Source: CAZWRK01 sp964635875
Lineage (GTDB): Bacteria > Pseudomonadota > Gammaproteobacteria > Burkholderiales > Aquaspirillaceae
Length of the DNA: 51,027 nucleotides
Direction: 5' to 3'
NCBI GenBank assembly: GCA_964635875.1
Contig: CAZWRK010000012.1
Location: forward strand, 1-51,027
Made by a program: the position numbers and the translations under genes. Below the pieces are notes generated by a model, which saw nothing but the letters and a program-made list of their open reading frames with translations, was not told the origin of the DNA and did not search any database. This document shows positions 26,267-35,955 of the stretch, piece by piece (positions within the stretch are counted from its first letter, which is position 1; each line of letters starts with the position of its first letter).

Positions 26267-29200
26267 GCGCTCCGCGTTTTAACTTATCCGAATGGGCGCT
26301 TCGCCATCCGGCCCTCATCCAATATCTGATGGTGATGTTTACCCTCGCGGGGATCTGGGCCTATATGCAGCTCGGCCAAAAAGAAGACCCCGAGTTCACC
26401 TTTAAGGCGATGGTGGTCAAGGTCAATTGGCCGGGGGCGAGTAGCACCGAACTCGAACGCCAAGTGACCGATCCGATCGAGAAAAAGCTTCAAGAAATTG
26501 CCGAGATTGAATACGTCAAAAGCTTCACCAAAGCGGGTGAAAGCCAATTGGTGATTAGCCTAGATGAAGCCTTGCGCGCCAAAGAAGTGACCGATGTCTG
26601 GTATCGGGTGCGTAAAAAAATCGGCGATCTCAAAGCCGAAGGCCGCTTACCCGCCGATATTCGCGGGCCGTTCTTTAACGATGAATTTGGCGACACCTTC
26701 GGCAATATTTATGCGTTTAGTGCCGATGGCTTTAGTTATGAAGACCTCCGCCGCTATGTCGAATATGCCCGCCAAGAAGTGATGCGCGTACCCGATGTCG
26801 CCAAGGTCGAGTTGGTCGGTGAACAGCCCGAAAAAATCTATGTTCAGCTCGATACCGCCAAACTCGCCAACCTTGGTTTGGATGTCCAAAGCGTGTGGCA
26901 AACCCTGCAAACGCAAAATGGCATGGAGGCCGCCGGTACGTTTGAAACATCGACCGAGCGGGTTTTTGTACGGGTTTCGGGGCCGTTTGATTCGCTTGAT
27001 GCCGTGCGGGCAACGCCTTTGCGCGCGGCCGGTCGCAGCCTGACGTTGGGTGATATTGCTACCGTCGAGCGGGCGTTTGTGCATCCGGCGCAATTCAAAA
27101 TGCGCCACGACGGCAAAGAGGTGATCGGCCTGTCGGTGTCGATGAAAAAAGGCGGCGATGTGATTCGTTTGGGCCGCAGCCTGAATGCGCAAATGGACAA
27201 AATCCGCGCCACCTTGCCGGTCGGCATCGAAGTCAGTGCGGTGTCCGATCAGCCGAAAGTGGTCAAAAGCTCGGTCGATGAGTTTATGCGCTCGCTGATT
27301 GAAGCGGTGGTAATTGTCTTGGCGGTGAGCTTGATTAGCTTGGGGTTAAAAACGGGCGTCGTGGTGGTGTTGTCGATTCCGCTGGTGCTGGCGATGACGT
27401 TTTTGGCGATGTGGTTTTTCGGGATTGAATTGCAGCGGATTTCGCTCGGCTCGCTGATTATTGCGCTGGGTTTGTTGGTCGATGATGCGATTATCGCGGT
27501 CGAAATGATGTCGCTGAAGCTGGAGCAGGGCTGGAACCGGTTTCGGGCGGCGACGTTTGCCTATAGCTCAACGGCGTTGCCGATGCTCACAGGCACCTTG
27601 ATCACGGCGGCGACCTTCTTGCCGGTCGGGATGGCGAAATCCAATGCGGGCGAATACACCTTTAGTTTGTTTGCGGTGGTGGGCATTGCCTTGGTGTTGT
27701 CGTGGGTGGTGGCGGTGTTGTTTACGCCCTTCCTTGGCTACAAGCTGCTGAAAGAAAACAAGCTGGATCACGGCGAACATGATGCGGTGTATCACAAGCC
27801 GTTTTATGTGAAATTCCGGCGCACAGTGGAATGGGCGCTCGATCATCGTAAAACCGTGATTGCCCTGACCTTTGGTACTTTTATCTTGTCCTTGGTCGCG
27901 TTTAAGTTGTTTGTGCAGCAACAATTTTTCCCCGCCTCCAGTCGAGTCGAAGTTTTGGTCGATATGTGGTTGCCACAGGGCGCGTCGTTTGAAGCGACCG
28001 AGCGCGAAGTGAAAGCGCTCGAAGCGCGTTTGGTGGGCGATGACCGGATTGTGTCGGTGACAAGCTACATCGGGGGCGGCAGTCCGCGTTTTTATCTGTC
28101 GTTGGATCAACAGCAACAGCACCTAAATTATGCTCAGCTGATGATTATGACCAAGGATGAAAAAGTCCGCGAAGGGGTGTTTAACAAGGTGCGCACCTTG
28201 TTTGAAAAAGATTTTCCGATGGTCCGGGGTCGGGTGACACGTTTGGAAAATGGCCCGCCGGTCGGTTATCCGGTGCAGTTCCGTGTGATGGGCAACGATG
28301 TAGCGGGGTTGCGCCAAGTTGCGGCGAAAATGGAAACCCTAATGCGCCAAGATCCGCGCACCCGTCACGTCAATATTGATTGGGGCGAAAACGTCAAAGC
28401 CATGAAATTGGTGTTTGACCAAGATCGTGCGCGGGCGCTGGGCGTCTCGACGCAAAGCCTGTCACGGCAATTGCAAATGTTGATTTCGGGTGCGCCGATC
28501 ACCACTTACCGCGAGAATGATCGCTCGATCGAAGTGGTGGCGCGTCTGGATCGCACCGAAAGCGCAGCGATTGAGCGCCTGCCTGATTTGATGATCCAAA
28601 CTCAAAGCGGGCGCTTTGTGCCGGTGGCACAGCTGGCGCGGGTGGAATATCAGCCTGAAGAAAGTATTATCTGGCATCGCAACCGCTTGCCGACGATTAC
28701 CGTTCGTGCCGATGCCGCCGATGGTGTGCAGGCTTCGGATATTTCGATTGCCTTATGGCCCGCGATGCAGGCGCTTGAAAAGACCTTACCGCCGGGCTAT
28801 CGCATCGAATTGGGCGGCTCGTTGGAGGCCAGCCAAAAATCGCAAACGGCGATTGTGGCGGTGCAGCCTTTGATGTTGGTGGTGGTGATTACCTTGCTGA
28901 TGTTGCAGTTGCAGAGCTTCCAAAGAACGGTCTTGGTATTACTGACCGCACCGCTGGGCATGATCGGGGTGACGTTGACGCTGATTCTGTTTAATGCGCC
29001 ATTTGGTTTTGTGGCGATGCTCGGGGTGATTGCCTTGGCGGGGATGATTATGCGTAATTCGGTGATCTTGGTGGATCAGATCGAGCATGACATCAAAGAA
29101 GGGATTGATCGTTTTGAAGCTGTCGTCGGTTCGACTGTGCGACGTTTCCGGCCGATTATGTTGACTGCCGCGGCGGCAATTTTGGCGATGGTACCGCTGA

Positions 29201-29340
29201 CCCGTAGCACCTTCTGGGGGCCGATGGCTGTCGCCATTATGGGCGGCTTGCTGGTGGCGACGGTGTTGACTTTGCTGTTTTTACCGGCGTTATACGCGCA
29301 ATGGTTTAAAGTGCGCCGCCCCGATCTCGCGGCCAAATGA
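26263..29340 (+). CDS. RND-family efflux pump (AcrB/MdtF-like superfamily, VexK-type branch)
   Basis: The 1025-residue inner-membrane pump starts MSAPRFNLSEWALRHPALIQ, with the first membrane helix right after. Large periplasmic loops follow helices 1 and 7. TM4 contains the proton-relay pair in GLLVDDAIIAVEMMSL, and the C-terminal part has GMIMRNSVILVDQI. There are 12 predicted helices and no heavy-metal (CusA) motif. It resembles the hydrophobe/amphiphile group with a simplified docking region; the substrate is unknown. It is part of the tetR-adaptor-pump-channel operon, so a complete tripartite system is encoded. Confidence 0.94.
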   Translation: MSAPRFNLSEWALRHPALIQYLMVMFTLAGIWAYMQLGQKEDPEFTFKAMVVKVNWPGASSTELERQVTDPIEKKLQEIAEIEYVKSFTKAGESQLVISLDEALRAKEVTDVWYRVRKKIGDLKAEGRLPADIRGPFFNDEFGDTFGNIYAFSADGFSYEDLRRYVEYARQEVMRVPDVAKVELVGEQPEKIYVQLDTAKLANLGLDVQSVWQTLQTQNGMEAAGTFETSTERVFVRVSGPFDSLDAVRATPLRAAGRSLTLGDIATVERAFVHPAQFKMRHDGKEVIGLSVSMKKGGDVIRLGRSLNAQMDKIRATLPVGIEVSAVSDQPKVVKSSVDEFMRSLIEAVVIVLAVSLISLGLKTGVVVVLSIPLVLAMTFLAMWFFGIELQRISLGSLIIALGLLVDDAIIAVEMMSLKLEQGWNRFRAATFAYSSTALPMLTGTLITAATFLPVGMAKSNAGEYTFSLFAVVGIALVLSWVVAVLFTPFLGYKLLKENKLDHGEHDAVYHKPFYVKFRRTVEWALDHRKTVIALTFGTFILSLVAFKLFVQQQFFPASSRVEVLVDMWLPQGASFEATEREVKALEARLVGDDRIVSVTSYIGGGSPRFYLSLDQQQQHLNYAQLMIMTKDEKVREGVFNKVRTLFEKDFPMVRGRVTRLENGPPVGYPVQFRVMGNDVAGLRQVAAKMETLMRQDPRTRHVNIDWGENVKAMKLVFDQDRARALGVSTQSLSRQLQMLISGAPITTYRENDRSIEVVARLDRTESAAIERLPDLMIQTQSGRFVPVAQLARVEYQPEESIIWHRNRLPTITVRADAADGVQASDISIALWPAMQALEKTLPPGYRIELGGSLEASQKSQTAIVAVQPLMLVVVITLLMLQLQSFQRTVLVLLTAPLGMIGVTLTLILFNAPFGFVAMLGVIALAGMIMRNSVILVDQIEHDIKEGIDRFEAVVGSTVRRFRPIMLTAAAAILAMVPLTRSTFWGPMAVAIMGGLLVATVLTLLFLPALYAQWFKVRRPDLAAK

Positions 29341-29347
29341 AAGAATA

Positions 29348-30538
29348 ATGGACAATCGTATGCGTAAATTTCTTGTGATGGGGGCGGTGGGTTTAGCGTG
29401 TGCAGCCCCCGCTTATGCGGTGAATTTGGTCGAGGCCTTAGCGGCGGCGCGGGCGCATGATGCGACCTTTGCCGCTGCGGGTTTTTCCCGCGAGGCTGGA
29501 AGCGAAAAACGCTGGCAAGGGCTGGCGCCGTTGCTGCCGCAAGTCGGCGCGAGTGCGTCTTATACCCGCACCGACAATACGTTAGTGCGGCGAGCGATGG
29601 GTTCGACCGCGTCCGAAGGCGATAACGACCGTAAAAGCTACGGGGTGTCGGTCACGCAAACCGTGTTTGACTGGGCGAAATTTGCCAATTTAGAAATCGG
29701 GCGGCAACGTTCGCTGATTGCGGAAGATCAATACCGCGGTGCGGAACAAGACCTGATTTTGCGCGTGGCGAAAGCGTATTTCGATGTGTTGTTGGCCGAG
29801 GACGCATTGAGTTTTACGCGGGCGGCCAAAGAGGCGTTTGCACGACAGCTGGCGCAGGCGAAGGCGGCGTTTGATGTTGGGACGGCGACTATTGTTGACA
29901 CCTACGAAGCGCAGGCTAATTTTGATGGTGCGGTTGCGACCGAAATCGCCGCCGAAAATGATCTGACCGTTAAGCGTAATGCCTTTGAAAGCCTGACCGA
30001 CCGCAGCCCCGAAAAGCTGGATCGGCTCAAGCCTAAGCTGCCATTGAGTTTGCCGCAACCGGCTGACGTTGCGCACTGGCTGGCCCGCGCTGCGGAGGCA
30101 AACCCCGAATTGTTGGCGGCGCATAAGCAATGGTTGATTGCGAAAAAAGATGTCGAGGTGGCACGTGCAGGGCATTTGCCGACGGTGCAGCTCAAGGCGA
30201 ATTTTGGCCGTGACGCGACCAATTACCGTTTGGGCGGCAATGCCAACGACACGATTGGCGAATCGCGCACGATTGCCGCCGAGGTGGTGATTCCNNNNNN
30301 NNNNNNNNNNNNNNNNNNNNNNNNNNNNNNNNNNNNNNNNNNNNNNNNNNNNNNNNNNNNNNNNNNNNNNNNNNNNNNNNNNNNNNNNNNNNNNCAGCGC
30401 TATCAACAAGCGCGTCGCGATTTGGCGCAATCTCGCTATGATTACCTACAGGCGCGTTTAAAATTAGCCGCCTTGACGGGGGATTTGTCGCCAGCGGTGT
30501 TGGCTGATATCAATCTGCTCTTGGATAAAGCGACATAG
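29348..30538 (+). CDS. TolC-family outer-membrane efflux protein, interrupted by assembly gap
   Basis: The first ~315 residues carry a signal peptide (MRKFLVMGAVGLACAAPAYA, cleaved before VNLVEALAAARAHD) and the first TolC repeat (VSVTQTVFDWAKFANL, LRVAKAYFDVLLAEDAL, FDVGTATIVDTYEAQANFD). After 100 N the frame resumes with RYQQARRDLAQSRYDYLQAR, the classic TolC end. Compared with TolC-type proteins about 80 residues are expected between these flanks, so the real gap is probably nearer 250 bases than 100 and the protein about 445 residues. The start may be ATG 29348 or ATG 29360; the latter has GGA seven bases upstream and a cleaner signal peptide. It completes the RND efflux operon. Confidence 0.88.
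   Translation: MDNRMRKFLVMGAVGLACAAPAYAVNLVEALAAARAHDATFAAAGFSREAGSEKRWQGLAPLLPQVGASASYTRTDNTLVRRAMGSTASEGDNDRKSYGVSVTQTVFDWAKFANLEIGRQRSLIAEDQYRGAEQDLILRVAKAYFDVLLAEDALSFTRAAKEAFARQLAQAKAAFDVGTATIVDTYEAQANFDGAVATEIAAENDLTVKRNAFESLTDRSPEKLDRLKPKLPLSLPQPADVAHWLARAAEANPELLAAHKQWLIAKKDVEVARAGHLPTVQLKANFGRDATNYRLGGNANDTIGESRTIAAEVVIXXXXXXXXXXXXXXXXXXXXXXXXXXXXXXXXXXQRYQQARRDLAQSRYDYLQARLKLAALTGDLSPAVLADINLLLDKAT
30295..30394. other. Assembly gap of 100 N
   Basis: Exactly 100 undetermined bases, the conventional placeholder for a scaffold gap of unknown size. It interrupts the TolC-family gene. The flanking protein segments suggest that more sequence is missing than the placeholder length. Confidence 0.99.
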
Positions 30539-30586
30539 CGCGTTACTCTCCCGTCGGCATAGAAAATATGAGGGTAGGTAGGCGGG

Positions 30587-31354
30587 ATGGATATCACGGT
30601 TTTGGGGTGTAGTGGTGGGATTGGCGGCGGCTTGGCAACGACTTCACTCAAGGTCGGTGCCAAGGTGCTCATTGACGCCGGAACCGGTGTGGATTCGCTG
30701 ACCTTGCCCGAGTTGGCGGCGGTGGATGTGGTCTATCTCACACACTCGCACCTCGACCATATTGCGTGCTTACCTTTGATGATTGATTCCGTGGGTTCGC
30801 TCCGCCATCAGCCTTTGTGTATCCGTGCCTTACCCGAAACCCTGCAAGCCCTATCCGATCATATTTTTAATAATGTGATCTGGCCCGACTTCCGCAAAAT
30901 CCCAACGGCCGCCGCTCCGTGGCTGGTTTTTGAGCCGATCGCGGTGGGCGATACCTTCCCCTTGGCGGATGGCGGCACTTTGCATGTGTTGCCCGTTACG
31001 CACTGCATTCCGGCGGTTGGCTATGCCGTGGCGGCTGCCAGTGGCACCACGCTTGCGTTTAGTGGGGATACGGGGCCTTCGCCGGTCTTTTGGCAGGCCT
31101 TATCTGAATTGCCGCGCCTTGATCATTTAATTGTCGAGTGCGCTTTCTCCGATAGCGAAGCTGCGATTGCCGTGGCTGCGCATCACTACACGCCCGAAAC
31201 CTTGGCGCGTGATCTTCCTTTATTGCCTGAGTCGGTTGACGTGCATATTTCTCATCTCAAGCCCAATGGTGGCGAAGCGGTGATGATGGAATTGTCTCAA
31301 CATAGTGCGCGTTCGGTGTTTCGTCTGAATACCGGCTCTTGTTTTCGTTTATAA
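30587..31354 (+). CDS. MBL-fold metallohydrolase, class II cyclic-nucleotide phosphodiesterase-like
   Basis: The 255-residue protein has the metallo-beta-lactamase metal motif LTHSHLDHI, a second His in VTHCIPAVGYAV, the Asp in FSGDTGPSPVFW and the final His in ISHLKPNGGE. The N-terminal LGCSGGIGGGLATTSLKVGA and the long loop after HxHxDH resemble class II 3',5'-cyclic nucleotide phosphodiesterases (CpdP/PDE1 group) more than RNase Z or glyoxalase II. cAMP hydrolysis is plausible but unproven. It stands between the efflux operon and the chemosensory cluster, same strand. Confidence 0.82.
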   Translation: MDITVLGCSGGIGGGLATTSLKVGAKVLIDAGTGVDSLTLPELAAVDVVYLTHSHLDHIACLPLMIDSVGSLRHQPLCIRALPETLQALSDHIFNNVIWPDFRKIPTAAAPWLVFEPIAVGDTFPLADGGTLHVLPVTHCIPAVGYAVAAASGTTLAFSGDTGPSPVFWQALSELPRLDHLIVECAFSDSEAAIAVAAHHYTPETLARDLPLLPESVDVHISHLKPNGGEAVMMELSQHSARSVFRLNTGSCFRL

Positions 31355-31460
31355 GTGTGCGTTTTTTTGCGCTTCACCGTCCCCTATTTTTGGTATGTGG
31401 GCGGCGAATCGTATTGCCTTGATGATGTGTGAATTGTATTTTGGTGGAGATTGAGTTTAT

Positions 31461-31832
31461 ATGAGTAAGACCATATTGGTCGTGGATGACTCTGCTTCGT
31501 TGCGTATGGTGGTGACGATGGCGCTCACCGGCGCGGGCTACGAGGTCATTGAGGCCGAAGATGGTGAAGCGGCGTTGCGCTATCTGGACGGCCGCAAAGT
31601 GCACTTGATCATTAGTGATGTTCATATGCCTAACCTAGATGGCCTAGGTTTAGTGCGGGCAGTCAAGCAATTGCCGAGGTATCGTTTTATGCCGATCATC
31701 ATGTTAACGACTGAAGATCAGGCCAATATGATTGAAGAAGGCATGGCGATGGGCGTAAAGGCATGGATGCTCAAACCTTTTCAGCCTTCGCAGATGTTAG
31801 CCGCAGTGGGCAAATTGGTTTTGCCGTTTTAA
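31461..31832 (+). CDS. CheY-like single-domain response regulator
   Basis: The 123-residue receiver domain begins KTILVVDDSASLRM with the acidic pocket at D9/D10, phospho-acceptor D53 in LIISDVHMPNLDG, the switch Thr in IIMLTTEDQ, and the Lys in MLKPFQPSQML. There is no output domain. It is first in the cluster cheY-STAS-cheA-mcp-mcp-cheW-cheD-cheB and is the likely phosphorylation partner of the CheA at 32151-34400. The 106 bases before it contain no clear sigma-28 or sigma-70 promoter. Confidence 0.93.
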   Translation: MSKTILVVDDSASLRMVVTMALTGAGYEVIEAEDGEAALRYLDGRKVHLIISDVHMPNLDGLGLVRAVKQLPRYRFMPIIMLTTEDQANMIEEGMAMGVKAWMLKPFQPSQMLAAVGKLVLPF

Positions 31833-31845
31833 AGGATGTAATGGC

Positions 31846-32154
31846 GTGAGTGAGGCCGAGATGACAACTTCCCTCCCTGAACCATGGTGTATTCGTGGGG
31901 AGTTCAATATCTATACCGCACAAGAGACCAAGGCGCTATTGCAGCAGGCGCTTCAGTCTAGGCAGCCGATTGCACTCGATTTAAGTGCAGTCACCGAGAT
32001 GGATTCTGCGGGTGTGCAGCTTTTGCTGCTGGGACAGCGTGAAGCACAGCGCATTGGACAGCCTTTCCAGATCATCCGCGCCAGCGACGCTGTGCATGAG
32101 CTATTGCAGTTCATGCGGCTCACAGAGGCGTTATTTTCCGAGGCCGCTGCATGA
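31846..32154 (+). CDS. STAS-domain protein (anti-sigma factor antagonist type)
   Basis: This 102-residue protein is a single STAS domain with IALDLSAVTEMDSAGVQLLL; Ser54 is at the usual phosphorylation site of SpoIIAA-like proteins. It starts with GTG 14 bases after cheY, with AGGA eight bases upstream. STAS proteins appear in non-canonical Che/Wsp-like clusters, where they may tie the array to another output. The stop overlaps cheA by 4 bases, so coupling to CheA synthesis is expected. Its partner is unknown. Confidence 0.88.
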   Translation: MSEAEMTTSLPEPWCIRGEFNIYTAQETKALLQQALQSRQPIALDLSAVTEMDSAGVQLLLLGQREAQRIGQPFQIIRASDAVHELLQFMRLTEALFSEAAA

Positions 32155-34400
32155 ATTTAGAAGCGGCGCAGCAGACTTTCTTAGTGGAATCCCGCGATCT
32201 TTTAGCGGAAATGGAACATAGCCTGCTTGCCATCGAAAGTGGCGAGGCGGTCGAGGCGCATATTCATGGCATCTTTCGGGCCGCACATACGATTAAAGGT
32301 TCTGCTGGCTTATTTGGGTTTGATGATGTCGTGGAGTTTACCCACGATATCGAAAGCCTTTTAGACCGCGTCCGTAGCGAGCGGATGACGCTCGACGCAT
32401 ACCTTTGTGCGGTGCTGATTGATTGCTGCGACCACATTCGTCAGTTACTCGATGGCATTGCCCTATCAGCAGAACCCAGCGAGGTGCTGTTGGCCGCCGG
32501 AGAGGCGCTGACGCACTTGCTGCATGAGGCCTTGGGAATCGCGCCACCGATTGTCGATCGCTGCACGATACCGTTTCTAGCCGATGCACCTGACCCTGAG
32601 CCGCCAGTGTGGTCGGAAGGGGATTTGGGTGTTCAAAATCCGTTTTGGCATTTATCGCTTCGATTCTCCGAGAGTGTTTTGCGCAATGGCATGGATCCCT
32701 TGTCTTTTTTGCGCTATTTGGCGACGTTAGGCGAAATTCAGGCATTAGAAACGCTGACGCATCGTTTGCCCGAATGGGCATCAATGGACCCCGAGCTGTG
32801 CTATCTCGGATTTGAGCTGGCGCTGCGTAGTGAGTGCGACCGCGAAACCCTCGAAGGGGTGTTTGATTTTGTTCGCGATGATTGCGAGCTGGTTTTATTG
32901 CCGCCGCATGCGCCGCTGGCAGAGTATCAAGCGTTACTCGCACAGCAAGACGAAGCGGGCTGCGATTTAGGTGCGGTTTTGTTGCGGCTCGGTGCGCTGA
33001 CTGGTGCCGAGTTTGCCATGTGCGATGGCGAATTACCCATCGCTGCGCACGCCGTGCGCGCGGTGGCAGCACCTTCTGAAGAAGGCATATTGGCCGAACC
33101 TGAGTTGTCTGAACTTGATCTTTTCTGGCAATCGCAAGCTGAAACCTCTTCTTCTTTTGTGGTGGAACAGGAGCAAGCGTCCTCGGCTGTAAATGAGGTG
33201 AACTATGTTCGCGTCGAAGCCCGCAAACTAGACGAGCTGATCAATCTTGTTGGGGAATTGGTGATTCGCGGCGCGGGAATTGACCTGATCGCCCATCAGC
33301 GCGTGGTGCCGGAATTGTTAGAGTCGAGTGCGAGTTTATTGCGTCTGATTGAGCAGTTACGCGACAGCGCCTTGCAGCTACGCATGGTGCCGATCGGTGC
33401 CACTTTTAGCCGTTTTCGGCGCATTGTCCGCGATGTTTCGCGCGAGTTGGGCAAAGATATCGTGCTCGATGTGCAAGGTGCCGACACCGAGCTTGATAAA
33501 ACGCTCGTCGAGAAAATGACCGATCCACTAATGCACTTGGTTCGAAATGCGATTGACCACGGCATTGAAGCGCCCGAGGTGCGGCTTGCGCGCGGAAAAC
33601 CCGCAGCAGGGCGCTTGTCGCTGAGTGCGTGGCACGACGCTGGCAATATTGTCATTGAAGTGGCGGATGATGGCGGCGGTTTGGATCGCAATAAAATTCT
33701 CGAAAAAGCGCTGGAGCTTGAACTCATCGCGCCAAGTCAGGTGCTCACTGACAGCGAAATTTATAGCTTAATTTTTGAGCCGGGCTTTTCGACCGCCTCC
33801 AAAATTACGCGCCTATCGGGGCGGGGCGTCGGAATGGATGTCGTGCGGCGCAATATCACCATGTTACGCGGCACGATTCAGCTGGAGTCCGCCCCCGGCA
33901 TTGGGACAGCGTGTCGAATTCGACTGCCTTTAACGTTGGCAATTATTGATGGTTTCTTAGTCGAAATTGGGGATGCTGTTTTTGTGATTCCGCTCGACAT
34001 GGTGCAGGAGTGTTTGGAATTGACGCCGGAGGCGCAGGAAACCTTGCGTGCGCAGCACCACATTGAACTGCGCGGAACGGTCTTGCCATGTATTTCTTTA
34101 CGTCAGCGTTTTGCGATCCAAGGCCCGCACGGGCATCGCCCAAGTATTGTCGTGGTGCAGACCGCTGGACAGCAAGTGGGCTTGCTCGTTGATCGCATTC
34201 AGGGCGGGTTTCAGACGGTGATCAAGCCCTTATCTGGGGTATTTTCGACATTGAAAGGCATTGCAGGCTCGACCATTTTAGGGAATGGTCATGTCGCCTT
34301 AATTTTGGATATTCCGGGCTTGATTGATCAGTCGGTTCGTGTGGAGGCGAGTCAATTGGGCAGCCCTGCGCATCCTCAAGGAAAAAATTTGCATGTTTAA
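32151..34400 (+). CDS. cheA: Chemotaxis histidine kinase CheA
   Basis: The 749-residue protein has the P1 phosphotransfer domain with phospho-His46 in IFRAAHTIKGSAGLFG. A P2-like region at about 150-265 contains WHLSLRFSESVLRNGMDPLS. The P3 dimerisation domain starts at VRVEARKLDELINLVGELV. The P4 ATPase domain has the N box HLVRNAIDHGIEAPEVR, the G1 box VADDGGGLD and the G2 box GRGVGMDVVR. The CheW-like P5 domain runs from ~610 to the end. All catalytic motifs are intact. It overlaps the upstream STAS gene by 4 bases and the downstream receptor by 8. It drives the neighbouring CheY and CheB. Confidence 0.96.
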   Translation: MNLEAAQQTFLVESRDLLAEMEHSLLAIESGEAVEAHIHGIFRAAHTIKGSAGLFGFDDVVEFTHDIESLLDRVRSERMTLDAYLCAVLIDCCDHIRQLLDGIALSAEPSEVLLAAGEALTHLLHEALGIAPPIVDRCTIPFLADAPDPEPPVWSEGDLGVQNPFWHLSLRFSESVLRNGMDPLSFLRYLATLGEIQALETLTHRLPEWASMDPELCYLGFELALRSECDRETLEGVFDFVRDDCELVLLPPHAPLAEYQALLAQQDEAGCDLGAVLLRLGALTGAEFAMCDGELPIAAHAVRAVAAPSEEGILAEPELSELDLFWQSQAETSSSFVVEQEQASSAVNEVNYVRVEARKLDELINLVGELVIRGAGIDLIAHQRVVPELLESSASLLRLIEQLRDSALQLRMVPIGATFSRFRRIVRDVSRELGKDIVLDVQGADTELDKTLVEKMTDPLMHLVRNAIDHGIEAPEVRLARGKPAAGRLSLSAWHDAGNIVIEVADDGGGLDRNKILEKALELELIAPSQVLTDSEIYSLIFEPGFSTASKITRLSGRGVGMDVVRRNITMLRGTIQLESAPGIGTACRIRLPLTLAIIDGFLVEIGDAVFVIPLDMVQECLELTPEAQETLRAQHHIELRGTVLPCISLRQRFAIQGPHGHRPSIVVVQTAGQQVGLLVDRIQGGFQTVIKPLSGVFSTLKGIAGSTILGNGHVALILDIPGLIDQSVRVEASQLGSPAHPQGKNLHV

Positions 34401-35889
34401 ATCCATGAAAATAGCCATGCGCTTGAGTTTGGGGTTTGGCGCTCTTTTGTTTCTGATGTCACTGGTGGGCTATATCGCGCTCAATAGCATGAAGTCGCAA
34501 GGCGATGCGATGGAGGAGATGACTCAGCGCTATTGGGCTAAAACGATTCAGGCGAATCGAATTATTGACGATATCAATGCGGCATCGCTTGCACTCAGAA
34601 ACATGTTGCTGACGCAGTCTCGCTCGCAACAAGATGAATATATTGCGGTATTTCAGACGATGAAGCAGCGCGTCCATGGCAATATAAGCGTCTTAGGTCA
34701 GGGCGTGTCCAATGACGAAGCGCGCCGCTTATTTGTACGGGTATCAACCCTATCTGAGCAATTTTTTGTTGCCGCAGAGGCGGTGATTCCTGTCGCTAAA
34801 ACGCGGCCCGAAGAGGCTGCCCATTTGCTGTTGCGGGATGTGCAGTCTGTGAATTACGCCGCCATTGATAGCATTCACCAAATGATTTCGTTTCAAAACG
34901 CCCGCATGGATGAGGTGAGCGCTCGGGTTGCCAAGCACAATACACAGGCGCGACTGGTGGTGCTGGGCACCGAAATGTGCGCCTTGTTGTTTGCGTGTGT
35001 GATTGGTTTTCTGCTGACGCGGAGCATTACCAAACCCTTGTCGCGTGCGGTTGAGGCTTTGAACGCGCTCGCGCAAGGCGACCTGAGGGTGAATTTAACC
35101 ACGAGCCGTAGCGACGAAATCGGGGCGCTTTTGAACGCCATGAATGACATGGTGACTCGTATTCTGACCGTTATTGCTGAAATCCGTCAGGCGTCTGATG
35201 CGCTGATTGGTGCTTCTGCGCATGTGAGCATGGCCGCGCAGTCGATTAGCTTGTCCACGAGCGAAGAGGCCGCCAGTGTCGAAGAAGTGAGTTCGGCGCT
35301 TGAGCAGTCCAGTGCGTCGATTTGCCACAATGCCGAAAATGCTGAATTGACTGGCAAAATGGCGCAAGAGGCTTCAGATGCGGCGATGGAGGGCGGCGAG
35401 GCGGTGCAGAAAATGGTGGCCGCGATGAAACAAATTACTGCGCGCATTGGGATTGTCGACGATATTGCCTATCAGACTAATTTGCTGGCGCTCAATGCCA
35501 CTATTGAGGCCGCCCGTGCGGGCGAGCATGGCAAAGGTTTCGCAGTGGTCGCCTCGGAAGTGCGTAAGCTTGCCGAGCGCAGTCAGGTTGCGGCACGTGA
35601 AATTGGCGAGTTGGCGCACACGAGTTTAGGGTTGGCGGCAAAGTCCGGTGGCCTCCTTGATAAAATGCTGCCGAGCATTCGCCACACTGCTGATTTGGTG
35701 CAAGAAATTGCGGCGCTTTCTGGTGAGCAATCCCTCGGTGTGACGCAAATCTCGCAGGCCATGAATCAGTTGAGTCGCAGCACCCAACAAAATGCAGCGG
35801 CCTCTGAAGAGTTAGCCGCGACGGCAGAGCAAATGAATGCACAAGTCGGACTGTTGCAGCGTCTGATGGGATTTTTCCGTTTAGCCTAA
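34393..35889 (+). CDS. Methyl-accepting chemotaxis protein with four-helix-bundle sensor domain
   Basis: The 498-residue receptor begins at ATG 34393, which overlaps the cheA stop and has AAGGA ten bases upstream. It has a membrane segment at ~10-30, a periplasmic 4HB-type domain (TQRYWAKTIQANRIIDDINA and SLALRNMLLTQSRSQQDEY), a second segment (MCALLFACVIGFLLTRSI), HAMP, and a signalling hairpin with DIAYQTNLLALNATIEAARA and GKGFAVVASEVRKLAER. The Thr in ALNAT replaces the usual Ala. The signalling end is nearly identical to that of the next receptor, so the two arose by duplication with different sensors. Confidence 0.93.
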   Translation: MFKSMKIAMRLSLGFGALLFLMSLVGYIALNSMKSQGDAMEEMTQRYWAKTIQANRIIDDINAASLALRNMLLTQSRSQQDEYIAVFQTMKQRVHGNISVLGQGVSNDEARRLFVRVSTLSEQFFVAAEAVIPVAKTRPEEAAHLLLRDVQSVNYAAIDSIHQMISFQNARMDEVSARVAKHNTQARLVVLGTEMCALLFACVIGFLLTRSITKPLSRAVEALNALAQGDLRVNLTTSRSDEIGALLNAMNDMVTRILTVIAEIRQASDALIGASAHVSMAAQSISLSTSEEAASVEEVSSALEQSSASICHNAENAELTGKMAQEASDAAMEGGEAVQKMVAAMKQITARIGIVDDIAYQTNLLALNATIEAARAGEHGKGFAVVASEVRKLAERSQVAAREIGELAHTSLGLAAKSGGLLDKMLPSIRHTADLVQEIAALSGEQSLGVTQISQAMNQLSRSTQQNAAASEELAATAEQMNAQVGLLQRLMGFFRLA

Positions 35890-35955
35890 ACCGAGATGGC
35901 GCGACACAAGTGGTTAAGCACCGCTGCCACAGAATATCCGTTTGGGAGAGGTGTT

